Assembly (NCBI RefSeq): GCF_016907275.1
Contig: NZ_JAFBBP010000001.1
Location: forward strand, 6,934,001 to 6,998,000
Source of the DNA: Micromonospora luteifusca
GTDB taxonomy: Bacteria > Actinomycetota > Actinomycetes > Mycobacteriales > Micromonosporaceae
Length of the DNA: 64,000 nt
Direction: 5' to 3'
The notes under the pieces were generated by a model. The model saw only the letters and a program-made list of their open reading frames with translations. It searched no databases and was not told the DNA's origin. Shown here in pieces: positions 53,228-60,081 of this stretch (its first letter is position 1; each line of letters starts with the position of its first letter). A program made the position numbers and the translations under genes.

Positions 53228-53884
53228 TTGACACCTGATCCTATGGCCGTTCACCCATTGCCGGCGCATGAGCGCATGGTCTTCCTCAAGCCGCTGGTCA
53301 CCTCGCCCAAGATCGTGGTGGGCGAGTACACCTACTACGACGACCCCGACGGCGCCACCGGCTTCGAGCACCGCAACGTGCTCTACGGCTACGGCCCGGA
53401 ACGGCTGATCATCGGCAAGTACTGCGCAATCGCCACAGGCGCCCGGTTCCTGATGGCCGGTGCCGACCACCCGACGATGGGCGTGTCGACGTTCCCGTTC
53501 ACCATCTTTGGTGGTGAGTGGACCGAGCGGACCCTCGATATCGTCACCGCCATGCCCAGCCGGGGCGACACTGTCGTCGGCAATGACGTCTGGTTCGGCT
53601 ACCAGGCCACCGTCATGCCGGGCGTACGGATCGGCGACGGGGCCATCATCGCGGCCGGTGCGGTGGTCACCGCCGACGTGCCGCCGTACACGATCGTCGG
53701 CGGTAATCCAGCCAAAGCGATCCGGCGCCGCTTCGAGGAGGCGGACATCGACCGGCTGCGTCGCGCCGCCTGGTGGGACTGGCCCGTTGACCTGGTCACC
53801 GAACACACGCACACGATCATGGCCGGCATGCCCGCCGACATCGAGCGCATCGCCAAAGAGAACGGACTGGAGCAAACCCCGTGA
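53228..53884 (+). CDS. vat: Vat-type xenobiotic (streptogramin A) acetyltransferase
   Basis: 218 residues, the normal length for Vat proteins, left-handed beta-helix hexapeptide fold. [21 protein letters not shown] is near 61-81 (split by the coil) with the catalytic His81, aligned with His82 of Vat[11 protein letters not shown] and [20 protein letters not shown] follow, then the C-terminal helices. It O-acetylates group A streptogramins such as virginiamycin M. TTG 53228 is preferred because GGAGAGGA is 7 bases upstream; ATG 53243 is the alternative. Its stop overlaps the GTG of vgb. Confidence 0.88.
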   Translation: MTPDPMAVHPLPAHERMVFLKPLVTSPKIVVGEYTYYDDPDGATGFEHRNVLYGYGPERLIIGKYCAIATGARFLMAGADHPTMGVSTFPFTIFGGEWTERTLDIVTAMPSRGDTVVGNDVWFGYQATVMPGVRIGDGAIIAAGAVVTADVPPYTIVGGNPAKAIRRRFEEADIDRLRRAAWWDWPVDLVTEHTHTIMAGMPADIERIAKENGLEQTP

Positions 53885-54801
53885 CACCCGGATCCATCCA
53901 CGAGTACGTCGTGGCCGACACCGCTAGCGGTCCGTACGCGATCACCACCGGCCCCGATGATGCGCTGTGGTTCACCATGGTCCACAGCGGGCGGATCGGC
54001 CGGCTGGTCCCCGGTGACGAGCCCACCAGCCACCAACTCGATCCGGCGTCCGGGCCTACCATCATCGTCACCGGGCCTGATGGGGCGCTCTGGTTCACCG
54101 AGTACCAGGCGCACCGCATCGGCCGGATCACCACCGAGGGCGAGGTCACCGAGTTCTCGCTGCCCACCCCGGGCTGCGGACCGTTCGGCATCGCGGCTGG
54201 CCCCGACGGCGCCCTGTGGTTCACCGAGACCACCGCCGACCGCATCGGCCGGATCACCACCGACGGCCAGGTCACCGAGTTCCCGCTCCCGGACACCGGA
54301 GCATTCCCGTCCGGGATCACCGCCGGAGCCGACGGCGGGATGTGGTTCACCCTGAACCAGGCCAATGCGATCGGGCGGATCGGCATGGACGGCGCGGTCA
54401 CCGTCCACCCGCTGCCGACCGCGGCCGCCGCGCCGGTGGGCATCGTCGCGGGCCAGGACGGCGCCCTCTGGTTCGTCGAGATCGCCGCCGGTCAGATCGG
54501 GCGGATTACCCCCAACGGCTCGATCCTGGAGTTTCCGCTGCCCGACCGCGCCGGCCGACCGCACGCCATCACCAGCGGCGGCAACGGCAACCTGTGGTTC
54601 ACCGAGTGGGGCGGCAACCGCGTCGGTTCGATCACTCTCGAAGGCGCTGCCGAGCTGCACGACCTACCGACACCACGCTCCGAGCCGCACGGCATCACCC
54701 TCGGTCCCGACGGCGCGCTTTGGGCGGCATTGGAAATCGGTGCCCTCGCCCGGATCACCGTCACTCCGGATGCCCTACCCCAGGGCGAGAGAAGACCATG
54801 A
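53881..54801 (+). CDS. vgb: Virginiamycin B lyase (streptogramin B lyase)
   Basis: 306 residues, a seven-bladed propeller. Each blade repeats a unit of the form [10 protein letters not shown]...IGRIT.dG.vteFpLP, seen from about residue 22 to 300. The last blade has [14 protein letters not shown] with His270, and Glu285 lies 15 residues later; the characterised S. aureus enzyme uses His270 and Glu284, as I recall. Vgb linearises group B streptogramins by cleaving the ester bond. GTG 53881 overlaps the vat stop, so translation is coupled and the pair would inactivate both streptogramin components. Confidence 0.9.
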   Translation: MTPGSIHEYVVADTASGPYAITTGPDDALWFTMVHSGRIGRLVPGDEPTSHQLDPASGPTIIVTGPDGALWFTEYQAHRIGRITTEGEVTEFSLPTPGCGPFGIAAGPDGALWFTETTADRIGRITTDGQVTEFPLPDTGAFPSGITAGADGGMWFTLNQANAIGRIGMDGAVTVHPLPTAAAAPVGIVAGQDGALWFVEIAAGQIGRITPNGSILEFPLPDRAGRPHAITSGGNGNLWFTEWGGNRVGSITLEGAAELHDLPTPRSEPHGITLGPDGALWAALEIGALARITVTPDALPQGERRP

Positions 54802-54977
54802 CCGTCAGGTTCAACACCCTGATCACGGCAAAAAGGCTTTCCAAGCCGCTCTTCACGACGAGATCGAGCGTCTGCGCAGGCAAGTCACCGGCGACGGCGT
54901 CGTGCGACGGCTGCCAGAAGCCACGAACCACATCGCGCCCTTCGGCTCGTGTAGTTAGGGCCGGTCGCGGTTCGTGA
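54798..54977 (+). other. Small ORF overlapping the vgb stop, apparently frameshifted at an A-run
   Basis: ATG 54798 overlaps the vgb TGA (ATGA). Its frame runs 59 codons to 54977 but turns into Arg/Ser-rich nonsense after [12 protein letters not shown]. The +1-shifted frame from the AAAAA run at about 54829 reads KKAFQAALHDEIERLRRQ and ends FGSCS at the TAG 54956-54958, which looks more protein-like. One base may be lost from the run. No family recognised. The remaining DNA to 55049 holds nothing identifiable. Confidence 0.3.
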
Positions 54978-55049
54978 CACGGGTCCGTCGGCGGTCGCGG
55001 TGAAGGACCGGGCGAGGTCGTGGCGGTTCCGCTCGAACCCAGGTGGTTT

Positions 55050-55083
55050 CCCGTTCGCGCCGTCCGTCGACGGCGCGAACGGG
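55050..55083. terminator. Terminator hairpin, 15-bp arms
   Basis: CCCGTTCGCGCCGTC (55050-55064) pairs perfectly with GACGGCGCGAACGGG (55069-55083) around a 4-base loop. It lies just past the stop of the leftward hemerythrin gene and ends the rightward vat-vgb transcript. Confidence 0.8.
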
Positions 55084-55090
55084 ACCCGGC

Positions 55091-55552
55091 TCAGCTAAGC
55101 GGGCCGAAGATCTCGGTACGGTCGAAGTCGGCATCCATGGTGTCCAGCACCGCTCCCAGTTGCTTCTCCTCGTACTTGAAGTGCGTCTCCATGACCGCCT
55201 CGATCCCGTCCAGGTGACGGTGTGCCACCTCCGGGTCGGTCGAGTCGGCCACCGCCGCCTGTAATCCACCGATGAGGTGCTCAATCATGTTGTGGTCCTG
55301 AGTCAGCTTCGCGACCACCGGCGCCAGGTCGGGTCGCGCCCGTACCAGTTCCGGGAACAGCGAACCGTCCTCGGCGCGATGATGGCCGGACAGGGCAGCG
55401 CAGAACCCGTGGCAGAACAACAGCAGGTCGTTGGCGGCGTCGGCGGGGTCGCCGCCGTCCAGTCCCGCCCGCGCCAGCGCCAACGCATTGCGCAGCTTGC
55501 CGTGCACCCGCTGTAGTTCTCCGCTCCAGGCGGTGACGCGGTCAGTCGACAA
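55091..55552 (-). CDS. Hemerythrin domain protein
   Basis: 153 residues, four-helix bundle. The ligand pattern is visible: His near 18 (QRVHGKLR), LSGHHRAEDGSLFPEL (about 58-73, H-x3-E), DHNMIEHL near 88-95 and METHFKYEEKQL near 123-134. It would bind a di-iron centre and sense or scavenge O2 or NO. TTG 55552 is used because GGAGGG lies upstream and the gene overlaps the esterase by 11 bp. Confidence 0.85.
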   Translation of the reverse strand: MSTDRVTAWSGELQRVHGKLRNALALARAGLDGGDPADAANDLLLFCHGFCAALSGHHRAEDGSLFPELVRARPDLAPVVAKLTQDHNMIEHLIGGLQAAVADSTDPEVAHRHLDGIEAVMETHFKYEEKQLGAVLDTMDADFDRTEIFGPLS

Positions 55553-56342
55553 GAACGCCCTCCCGTCGCAGCCAGGCAGCGCACGCGGTCGTCCAGGACG
55601 CGGTGTGCGGCTCGCGCGCAATGAACTTATGCGGCTCGCCGCCGTATTCCACGCCGTCGGCCAAACCGATGCCGTGGCTGCCGCCCGGGTAGACGTGCAA
55701 CTCCACCGGTACCGCGGCGGCCGCCAGCGCCCGGGTCCACTCCAGGGCGTTGGGCAGGCCCGGCGGGTCCTGAGCGGTGGCCCATACAAAGGTCGGGCAC
55801 ACCGACGCGTCCACATGCTTGGCCGGGGATAGCTCGTCCTTGATCGGCAGCAGGTCGCCGAGCAGCTTCTCGACCACCGGCGGCGGCAGCAGGTCGAGGT
55901 CGGCCAGCGCGTAGGCCAGGATCGCGAAGTCCGGTCGGGGCGGGTCGGCGACGCCCTCCTCGATGGACAGGACCCGGCCGGTCATGAGCAGGCCGGCGAG
56001 TTGGCCGCCCGCGCTTGATCCGACGACGCCGATTCGGCCGACGTTGAGGCCGTGGTCGCCGTTGCGGATGTGGTCCAATCCGGCCCGGGCGTCTTCGAGC
56101 GGGGCCGGGAACCGGTCCGGCAGCAGCCGGTAGGACAGGACGAAGGCGTGGATGCCGAGGCCGGACAGCCAGCGCGCGTAGCCTTCGCCCTCGTGCGGTG
56201 GAAGTTCCCGGAAGCCGCCGCCGGGCAGGACGAGGACGGCGGGTCGGGGGCCGAAGAACCGGTCCTCGGCGGGGTAAAGCGTGATCTTCTGTGAAATTGG
56301 GGTGGGAATGGCCGTAGCCACCTTCCGGTACGACGCCTCCAT
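55542..56342 (-). CDS. Alpha/beta hydrolase, acetylesterase-like (HSL/xylan esterase type)
   Basis: 266 residues. Oxyanion motif VLPGGGFRELPPHEGEGYA (about 38-56), nucleophile GSSAGG (about 107-112), acid near AQDPPGLPNALEW and His in YPGGSHGIGLAD (about 220-231). Enzymes of this BD-FAE/Axe group deacetylate sugars or hydrolyse small esters in the cytosol. ATG 56342 follows a 565-bp gap. Its 3' end overlaps the hemerythrin gene, so both are probably one transcript. Confidence 0.87.
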   Translation of the reverse strand: MEASYRKVATAIPTPISQKITLYPAEDRFFGPRPAVLVLPGGGFRELPPHEGEGYARWLSGLGIHAFVLSYRLLPDRFPAPLEDARAGLDHIRNGDHGLNVGRIGVVGSSAGGQLAGLLMTGRVLSIEEGVADPPRPDFAILAYALADLDLLPPPVVEKLLGDLLPIKDELSPAKHVDASVCPTFVWATAQDPPGLPNALEWTRALAAAAVPVELHVYPGGSHGIGLADGVEYGGEPHKFIAREPHTASWTTACAAWLRREGVLVD

Positions 56343-56907
56343 GCCTGACGATCATCCGCCACCGGCACGCGACGCTGCTGGCACTATAACCGCGACCCCA
56401 GATGGGCCGGCACCTGGTCGTGACCGTGCGGCCCACGAGCCGGCCGCCGGACTGGCTGATCATCGGAAGCCCGTGACATGACCGCCGATGAGGCGGCCGA
56501 GTGCGCCCGATGGGAGGCTGATCATGACTGACGAGAGGGACGAACCCTCGCTGGCCTGCAGGACGGTTAGGCCCTGCTGAAGGCCCTCGGGGGGATGAGG
56601 GGCCGACGGCCGGCCGCCGTTGCGCCGCAGGCTTGTGGCGCGGCCAGGAAGTGCTGACTCATTACGATGCGTAGTAGCGACACGATCGCCAGCGACCAAC
56701 CGCCAGTCCACAGTGCCTCAACCCACACCAGAACACTGAGGCGATGGCTCAACTTATTGAGAGTGGCTCGGGCTAGATGAGAAGGGACAACAGGGGCGGC
56801 GCCGGCCGCTGTCGTCAGCCTGGACGCGGCCACCGATCCTGATTCGATAATGCACATTATGTAAAGTCGCGTTATCTGGCGGTCCCCTCACCGTGGACGA
56901 GCAGCCA
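56343..56907. other. Gene-poor gap with locally lower GC
   Basis: No convincing gene in 565 bp. A minus-strand frame from ATG 56857 to 56567 (96 codons) contains a hydrophobic stretch (LVWVEALWTGGWSLAIVSLL) but lacks an SD and a stable family look. ATAATG-ca-CATTAT at 56847-56860 is a short dyad. The 56640-56860 part is less GC-rich than the surroundings and may be a decayed gene. Confidence 0.4.
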
Positions 56908-57669
56908 CTATTCGCGCGCCAGTCCTGGCGGCAGCGCGTCGTCATCGGGCCCCACGCGGCGGGCGTTCACCAGCGGGTTGCGGTGCAGAGCCGCGACGAG
57001 GGCGACGCTGGCGCCGATGTCGGTCCAGGTGTCGTCCCAGAGGGCGGAGACCAGCCAGGAGCGATCCGCGGGAAACAACAGGTCTGGCAGCGGCCCGTCA
57101 CCACGCGAGTGACCGGTCCGCCAGCCCAGGGCCTGCTCGGGTCCGGCTTCGACCAGCACGTAGGGCCAGTCCCCGTACAGGAACACCCGCGGAGCACGCG
57201 GGAAGACGACGTCGTGGGCGCCGGTCTCGAGAAAGCCCAGCCACCAGGGCTGGTCCGGGGTGTACGCGGCGAGTTCGTCGACCACGGCGCGCTCGTGGTC
57301 GACGAAGCTGACGCCGTCGGGCGGATAGAAGGTGGCGTACGCGTCGAACACCGGCGGAATCGCCGCGGTGATCGAGACTCCCTGTGTGGTGCGGTCGGCG
57401 AGCCAGGCGACGTCGCTGGCCGTCCCGATCCGCCACACCCGACCGTCCCTGACGAAGTCCCTGGGGTCCGTCGACACCGGTGCGTCACCCGCATCGCTAC
57501 CCCCGGCGACAACGGTCGGCGTTGCCCAGGGAGCCCACCCGGGACGGTCGGCCGCCCGCCACGCGTGCCCCTCGGGGCAGACCCAGCCAATGGGTTCGTC
57601 GGGCTCCCGGTACACCGTCGGCCTGCCGGACCGGCCACAGTCGGGACAGGTGGCGGCTGGTGACGTCAT
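56908..57669 (-). CDS. Conserved hypothetical protein with N-terminal zinc ribbon
   Basis: 253 residues. The N-terminus MTSPAATCPDCGRSG with Cys8 and Cys11, and VCPEGHAW near 30, gives a half zinc ribbon. The main domain (about 75-250) contains VAWLADRTTQGVSITAAIPPVF, PWWLGFLETG, VVFPRAPRVFLYGDWPYVLV and LFPADRSWLVSALWDDTW, a pattern I recall from uncharacterised actinomycete proteins. ATG 57669 overlaps the stop of the ATPase gene (ATGA), so the two are translated together. Confidence 0.78.
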   Translation of the reverse strand: MTSPAATCPDCGRSGRPTVYREPDEPIGWVCPEGHAWRAADRPGWAPWATPTVVAGGSDAGDAPVSTDPRDFVRDGRVWRIGTASDVAWLADRTTQGVSITAAIPPVFDAYATFYPPDGVSFVDHERAVVDELAAYTPDQPWWLGFLETGAHDVVFPRAPRVFLYGDWPYVLVEAGPEQALGWRTGHSRGDGPLPDLLFPADRSWLVSALWDDTWTDIGASVALVAALHRNPLVNARRVGPDDDALPPGLARE

Positions 57670-58217
57670 ACCGGGCACGGTACGTGTTTCTCGATCAGCG
57701 CGACTCGGTCCCGCACCGATCCGGGCGGCACGTCGACCAGCCGGTGCCCGTACGCCTCGTACACCTCCTGATGCACCTGGGCGAAGGCGAGCGACTCGGC
57801 GTAGCTGATCCGGCGCGCGGCGGTGCGTCGGATGAAGCCCAGCGGAGCGGTCAGGAACACCAGCGGCTGGTAGGTCCCCGTACTGGTGATCCAGTCGATC
57901 TCGGCGGCGAGGTCGGGGCCGACGCCACGGCCCAGGTGTCGTGCCAGCGCGAGGGTGCACAACGGTGAGCGGTCGTGGATCTGCACGCCGCCGTGCGCGT
58001 CGGCCGCGAGTCGGCGGTGTCGCTGCAGGCGCGCGACGGCGTCGAGGAAGTCGGGTTCCTGCCAGGGTTCGGCGCAGCCCTTCGCCTGCCGGGCCGCGAT
58101 GATGTCGGTTGCCGCCTCCCGGATGACCAGGTGTCCGCGGCGGCTCAGTGCCTCGATCAGTGTGGTCTTGCCGGCTCCCGGGGCTCCGGTCAGGACGTAG
58201 CGCCGCGGTTCGGTCAT
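57666..58217 (-). CDS. AAA_28-type ATPase / kinase
   Basis: 183 residues. The P-loop GAPGAGKTTLIEAL is at about 11-24, and IHDRSPLCTLALA near 84-96 carries the Walker B/DRS motif; RRTAARRISYAESLAF is a lid-like basic helix. Homologues are predicted small-molecule or nucleotide kinases with unknown substrate. ATG 58217. It diverges from the tyrosine recombinase gene and is coupled to the zinc-ribbon protein. Confidence 0.87.
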   Translation of the reverse strand: MTEPRRYVLTGAPGAGKTTLIEALSRRGHLVIREAATDIIAARQAKGCAEPWQEPDFLDAVARLQRHRRLAADAHGGVQIHDRSPLCTLALARHLGRGVGPDLAAEIDWITSTGTYQPLVFLTAPLGFIRRTAARRISYAESLAFAQVHQEVYEAYGHRLVDVPPGSVRDRVALIEKHVPCPV

Positions 58218-58260
58218 CGCACTCCCCCTGTTCCCCGCTTCCGGGAAACCCGAAAATGCT

Positions 58261-58278
58261 GCATAATATCCGTTATGC
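58261..58278. promoter_or_regulatory. Inverted repeat covering the recombinase start codon
   Basis: GCATAA (58261-58266) and TTATGC (58273-58278) flank 6 bases; the ATG at 58275 is within the right arm. It may be an operator shared with the divergent ATPase gene. Confidence 0.5.
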
Positions 58279-59270
58279 ATGACAAACAGGACGAATCGCT
58301 CATGGCGTTGATCGAGGAGTTCCTGACCGCCCGGGCCACCCGCAAGCCCTCCCCGCACACCTTGGCGGCGTACCGCCGGGACCTGCACGCGGTGGCCACC
58401 CTGGTCGCCGAGGCCACTCCCCTCCCCCTGGACGCACTGTTGATCACCGGCCTCTCCCCCCGGGTGATGCGGGCCGCCTTCGCCCGGTTCGCCGGGCCCC
58501 GGGCGCCCGCGTCGGTGCACCGCGCCTGGTCCACCTGGAACAGCTTCTTCACGTTCCTGGTGGCCGACGGGATCGTGGCGGGCAACCCGATGCCGGCGGT
58601 CGGCCGACCCCGGGCGCTACTCCCCCAGCCGAAGCCGTTGCGTGGCGCGGACACCCCCGAGGTGCTGCTCGCCTCGGCCGCCCGTGACGACGGTCGGCAG
58701 CGCGACCCGTGGCCGGAGCGGGACGTTGCGGTGTTGGCGGTGGCGCTCTGCGCCGGGCTGCGGCTGTCGGAGCTCCTCGCGCTGCGGGTCGGCTCGCTGG
58801 TTGGCCGGCCCGGTGAGCGGCGGGTCGAGGTGGCCGGGAAGGGCGGTCGGCCCCGGGTGGTGCCGATCGAGGCGGATCTGGACCGGGTGCTGATGGACTA
58901 CCTGGCCAGTCGGGCGCGGCGCTTCGGTTCGCGGTCGGTACGCCCCGACTCGGCGTTACTAGTGGATCGGCACGGTGAGCCGCTGCGCCGTGGTGGACTC
59001 CAGTATCTCGTGGAGTCCTGTTATCGGCGCGCTGGTATCGGTGACCGGGTGCCGCGCGGCGCGCGGTTGCACGCGTTGCGGCACACCTTCGCGACCCGGC
59101 TGGCGGAGGACGGGGCGAGCGCTGCGGAGATCATGCGGTTGTTGGGGCACGCGTCGTTGGCGTCGTCGCAGACGTACATCGAGGTGACGGCCGGGCAGCA
59201 GCGCGACGCGGTACGGGCCAACCGGACCAACCGCGCGTTGGCGGGTCTGGTGCCCACGGACCTGGGTTGA
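58275..59270 (+). CDS. Orphan tyrosine recombinase (XerC/D-like)
   Basis: 331 residues. Core-binding domain at about 10-110 (EFLTARATRKPSPHTLAAYRR split). Catalytic residues: Arg in LCAGLRLSELLALR (about 160-173), a GKGGRPRVV hairpin, HALRHTFATRL (HxxR, about 257-267), LGHASLASSQTYIEV with His and the Tyr nucleophile near 291. ATG 58275 lies inside a dyad, and MALIEEF at 58305 is an alternative start. No other mobile-element genes adjoin. A long hairpin follows the stop directly. Confidence 0.9.
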   Translation: MHDKQDESLMALIEEFLTARATRKPSPHTLAAYRRDLHAVATLVAEATPLPLDALLITGLSPRVMRAAFARFAGPRAPASVHRAWSTWNSFFTFLVADGIVAGNPMPAVGRPRALLPQPKPLRGADTPEVLLASAARDDGRQRDPWPERDVAVLAVALCAGLRLSELLALRVGSLVGRPGERRVEVAGKGGRPRVVPIEADLDRVLMDYLASRARRFGSRSVRPDSALLVDRHGEPLRRGGLQYLVESCYRRAGIGDRVPRGARLHALRHTFATRLAEDGASAAEIMRLLGHASLASSQTYIEVTAGQQRDAVRANRTNRALAGLVPTDLG

Positions 59271-59336
59271 GGGCTTGTTTCATAAGGGCGGTCGAGCCGA
59301 GGCGGAGGTCCGGCAAGGCCCTTATGAAACAAGCCC
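59271..59336. repeat. 19-bp perfect inverted repeat directly after the recombinase gene
   Basis: GGGCTTGTTTCATAAGGGC (59271-59289) pairs exactly with 59318-59336 across a 28-base loop. It starts at the base after the stop codon. It may be a terminator, a recombinase site or a dispersed repeat. Confidence 0.8.
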
Positions 59337-59344
59337 TGGGGCGG

Positions 59345-60010
59345 TCAGTGGGCGCGGTGGTCGGTGCCGTCCGCGGTGACGGGCAGTGGACCGAGCACGG
59401 CGTTGATGAGGTGGATGCGGGCGTTGGTGGCCTGGTAGTCGGCGCAGACGGTGTCGGCGCGGTCGCCGAGGCGGGTGGTCGGCCCGGTGCGGGTGACGGT
59501 GATGGTGACACCGTCGAGGGTGGTGGCGGTGCCGGCGCCGGCGAGGTCGTCGATCGGGTGGGTGCCGGTGATGAGGTGTGCCTTCAGCAGGGTGCGTAGC
59601 TGCTCGGGGTGGTGGGTCATGAGGTCGTCCCAGTTGTCCTCGGAGAACGTGGCGGCGAAGGCGTCGTCGGTGGGCGCCAGGATGGTGACGCCGGTGCCGT
59701 CGGGCAGGTCGGTGAGGACGCCGCTGGTGCGCACGGCCGCTTCGAACGTGGTGAGGGTGGGGATCCACCGCAGGGCCTGGTCGGCGGGTTGGCCGGCGAG
59801 GAAGGTCGGGTTGCCGGGGTCGGTGCCGGTGGGCAGGGCGGCGCAGAGCGGCCCGGTGACGTGCGGGGCCGTGCTGTTGGTGGTCGCTGCGCGGGGCGCG
59901 GCGGTGCTGCTGGTGCAGGCGGTGAGCAGCAGGGTGGGCAGGAGGAGGGTGAGGGCCCGCAGTCGGGGGCGCCGCGCTGCGGTGGCGGTGTGCGGCACGG
60001 CGGCCTCCAC
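59345..60010 (-). CDS. Fasciclin (FAS1) domain lipoprotein
   Basis: 221 residues. A signal sequence with lipobox LLLTAC (Cys near 32) is followed by a Thr/Ala-rich linker and one FAS1 domain at about 80-215: TFEAAVRTSGVLTDLPDG, VTILAPTDDAFAA (H1 motif) and ARIHLINAVLGPLP (H2 motif). It is an extracellular adhesion-type domain anchored to the membrane. GTG 60010, with GTG 59995 as an alternative. Confidence 0.9.
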   Translation of the reverse strand: MEAAVPHTATAARRPRLRALTLLLPTLLLTACTSSTAAPRAATTNSTAPHVTGPLCAALPTGTDPGNPTFLAGQPADQALRWIPTLTTFEAAVRTSGVLTDLPDGTGVTILAPTDDAFAATFSEDNWDDLMTHHPEQLRTLLKAHLITGTHPIDDLAGAGTATTLDGVTITVTRTGPTTRLGDRADTVCADYQATNARIHLINAVLGPLPVTADGTDHRAH

Positions 60011-60081
60011 GGGTTCGGGGTTGGCCGGCGGCGCGGGTGCCAGACCCGCGCCGCCGGCACGTTGGGGCGGCTAGGTGGTGG

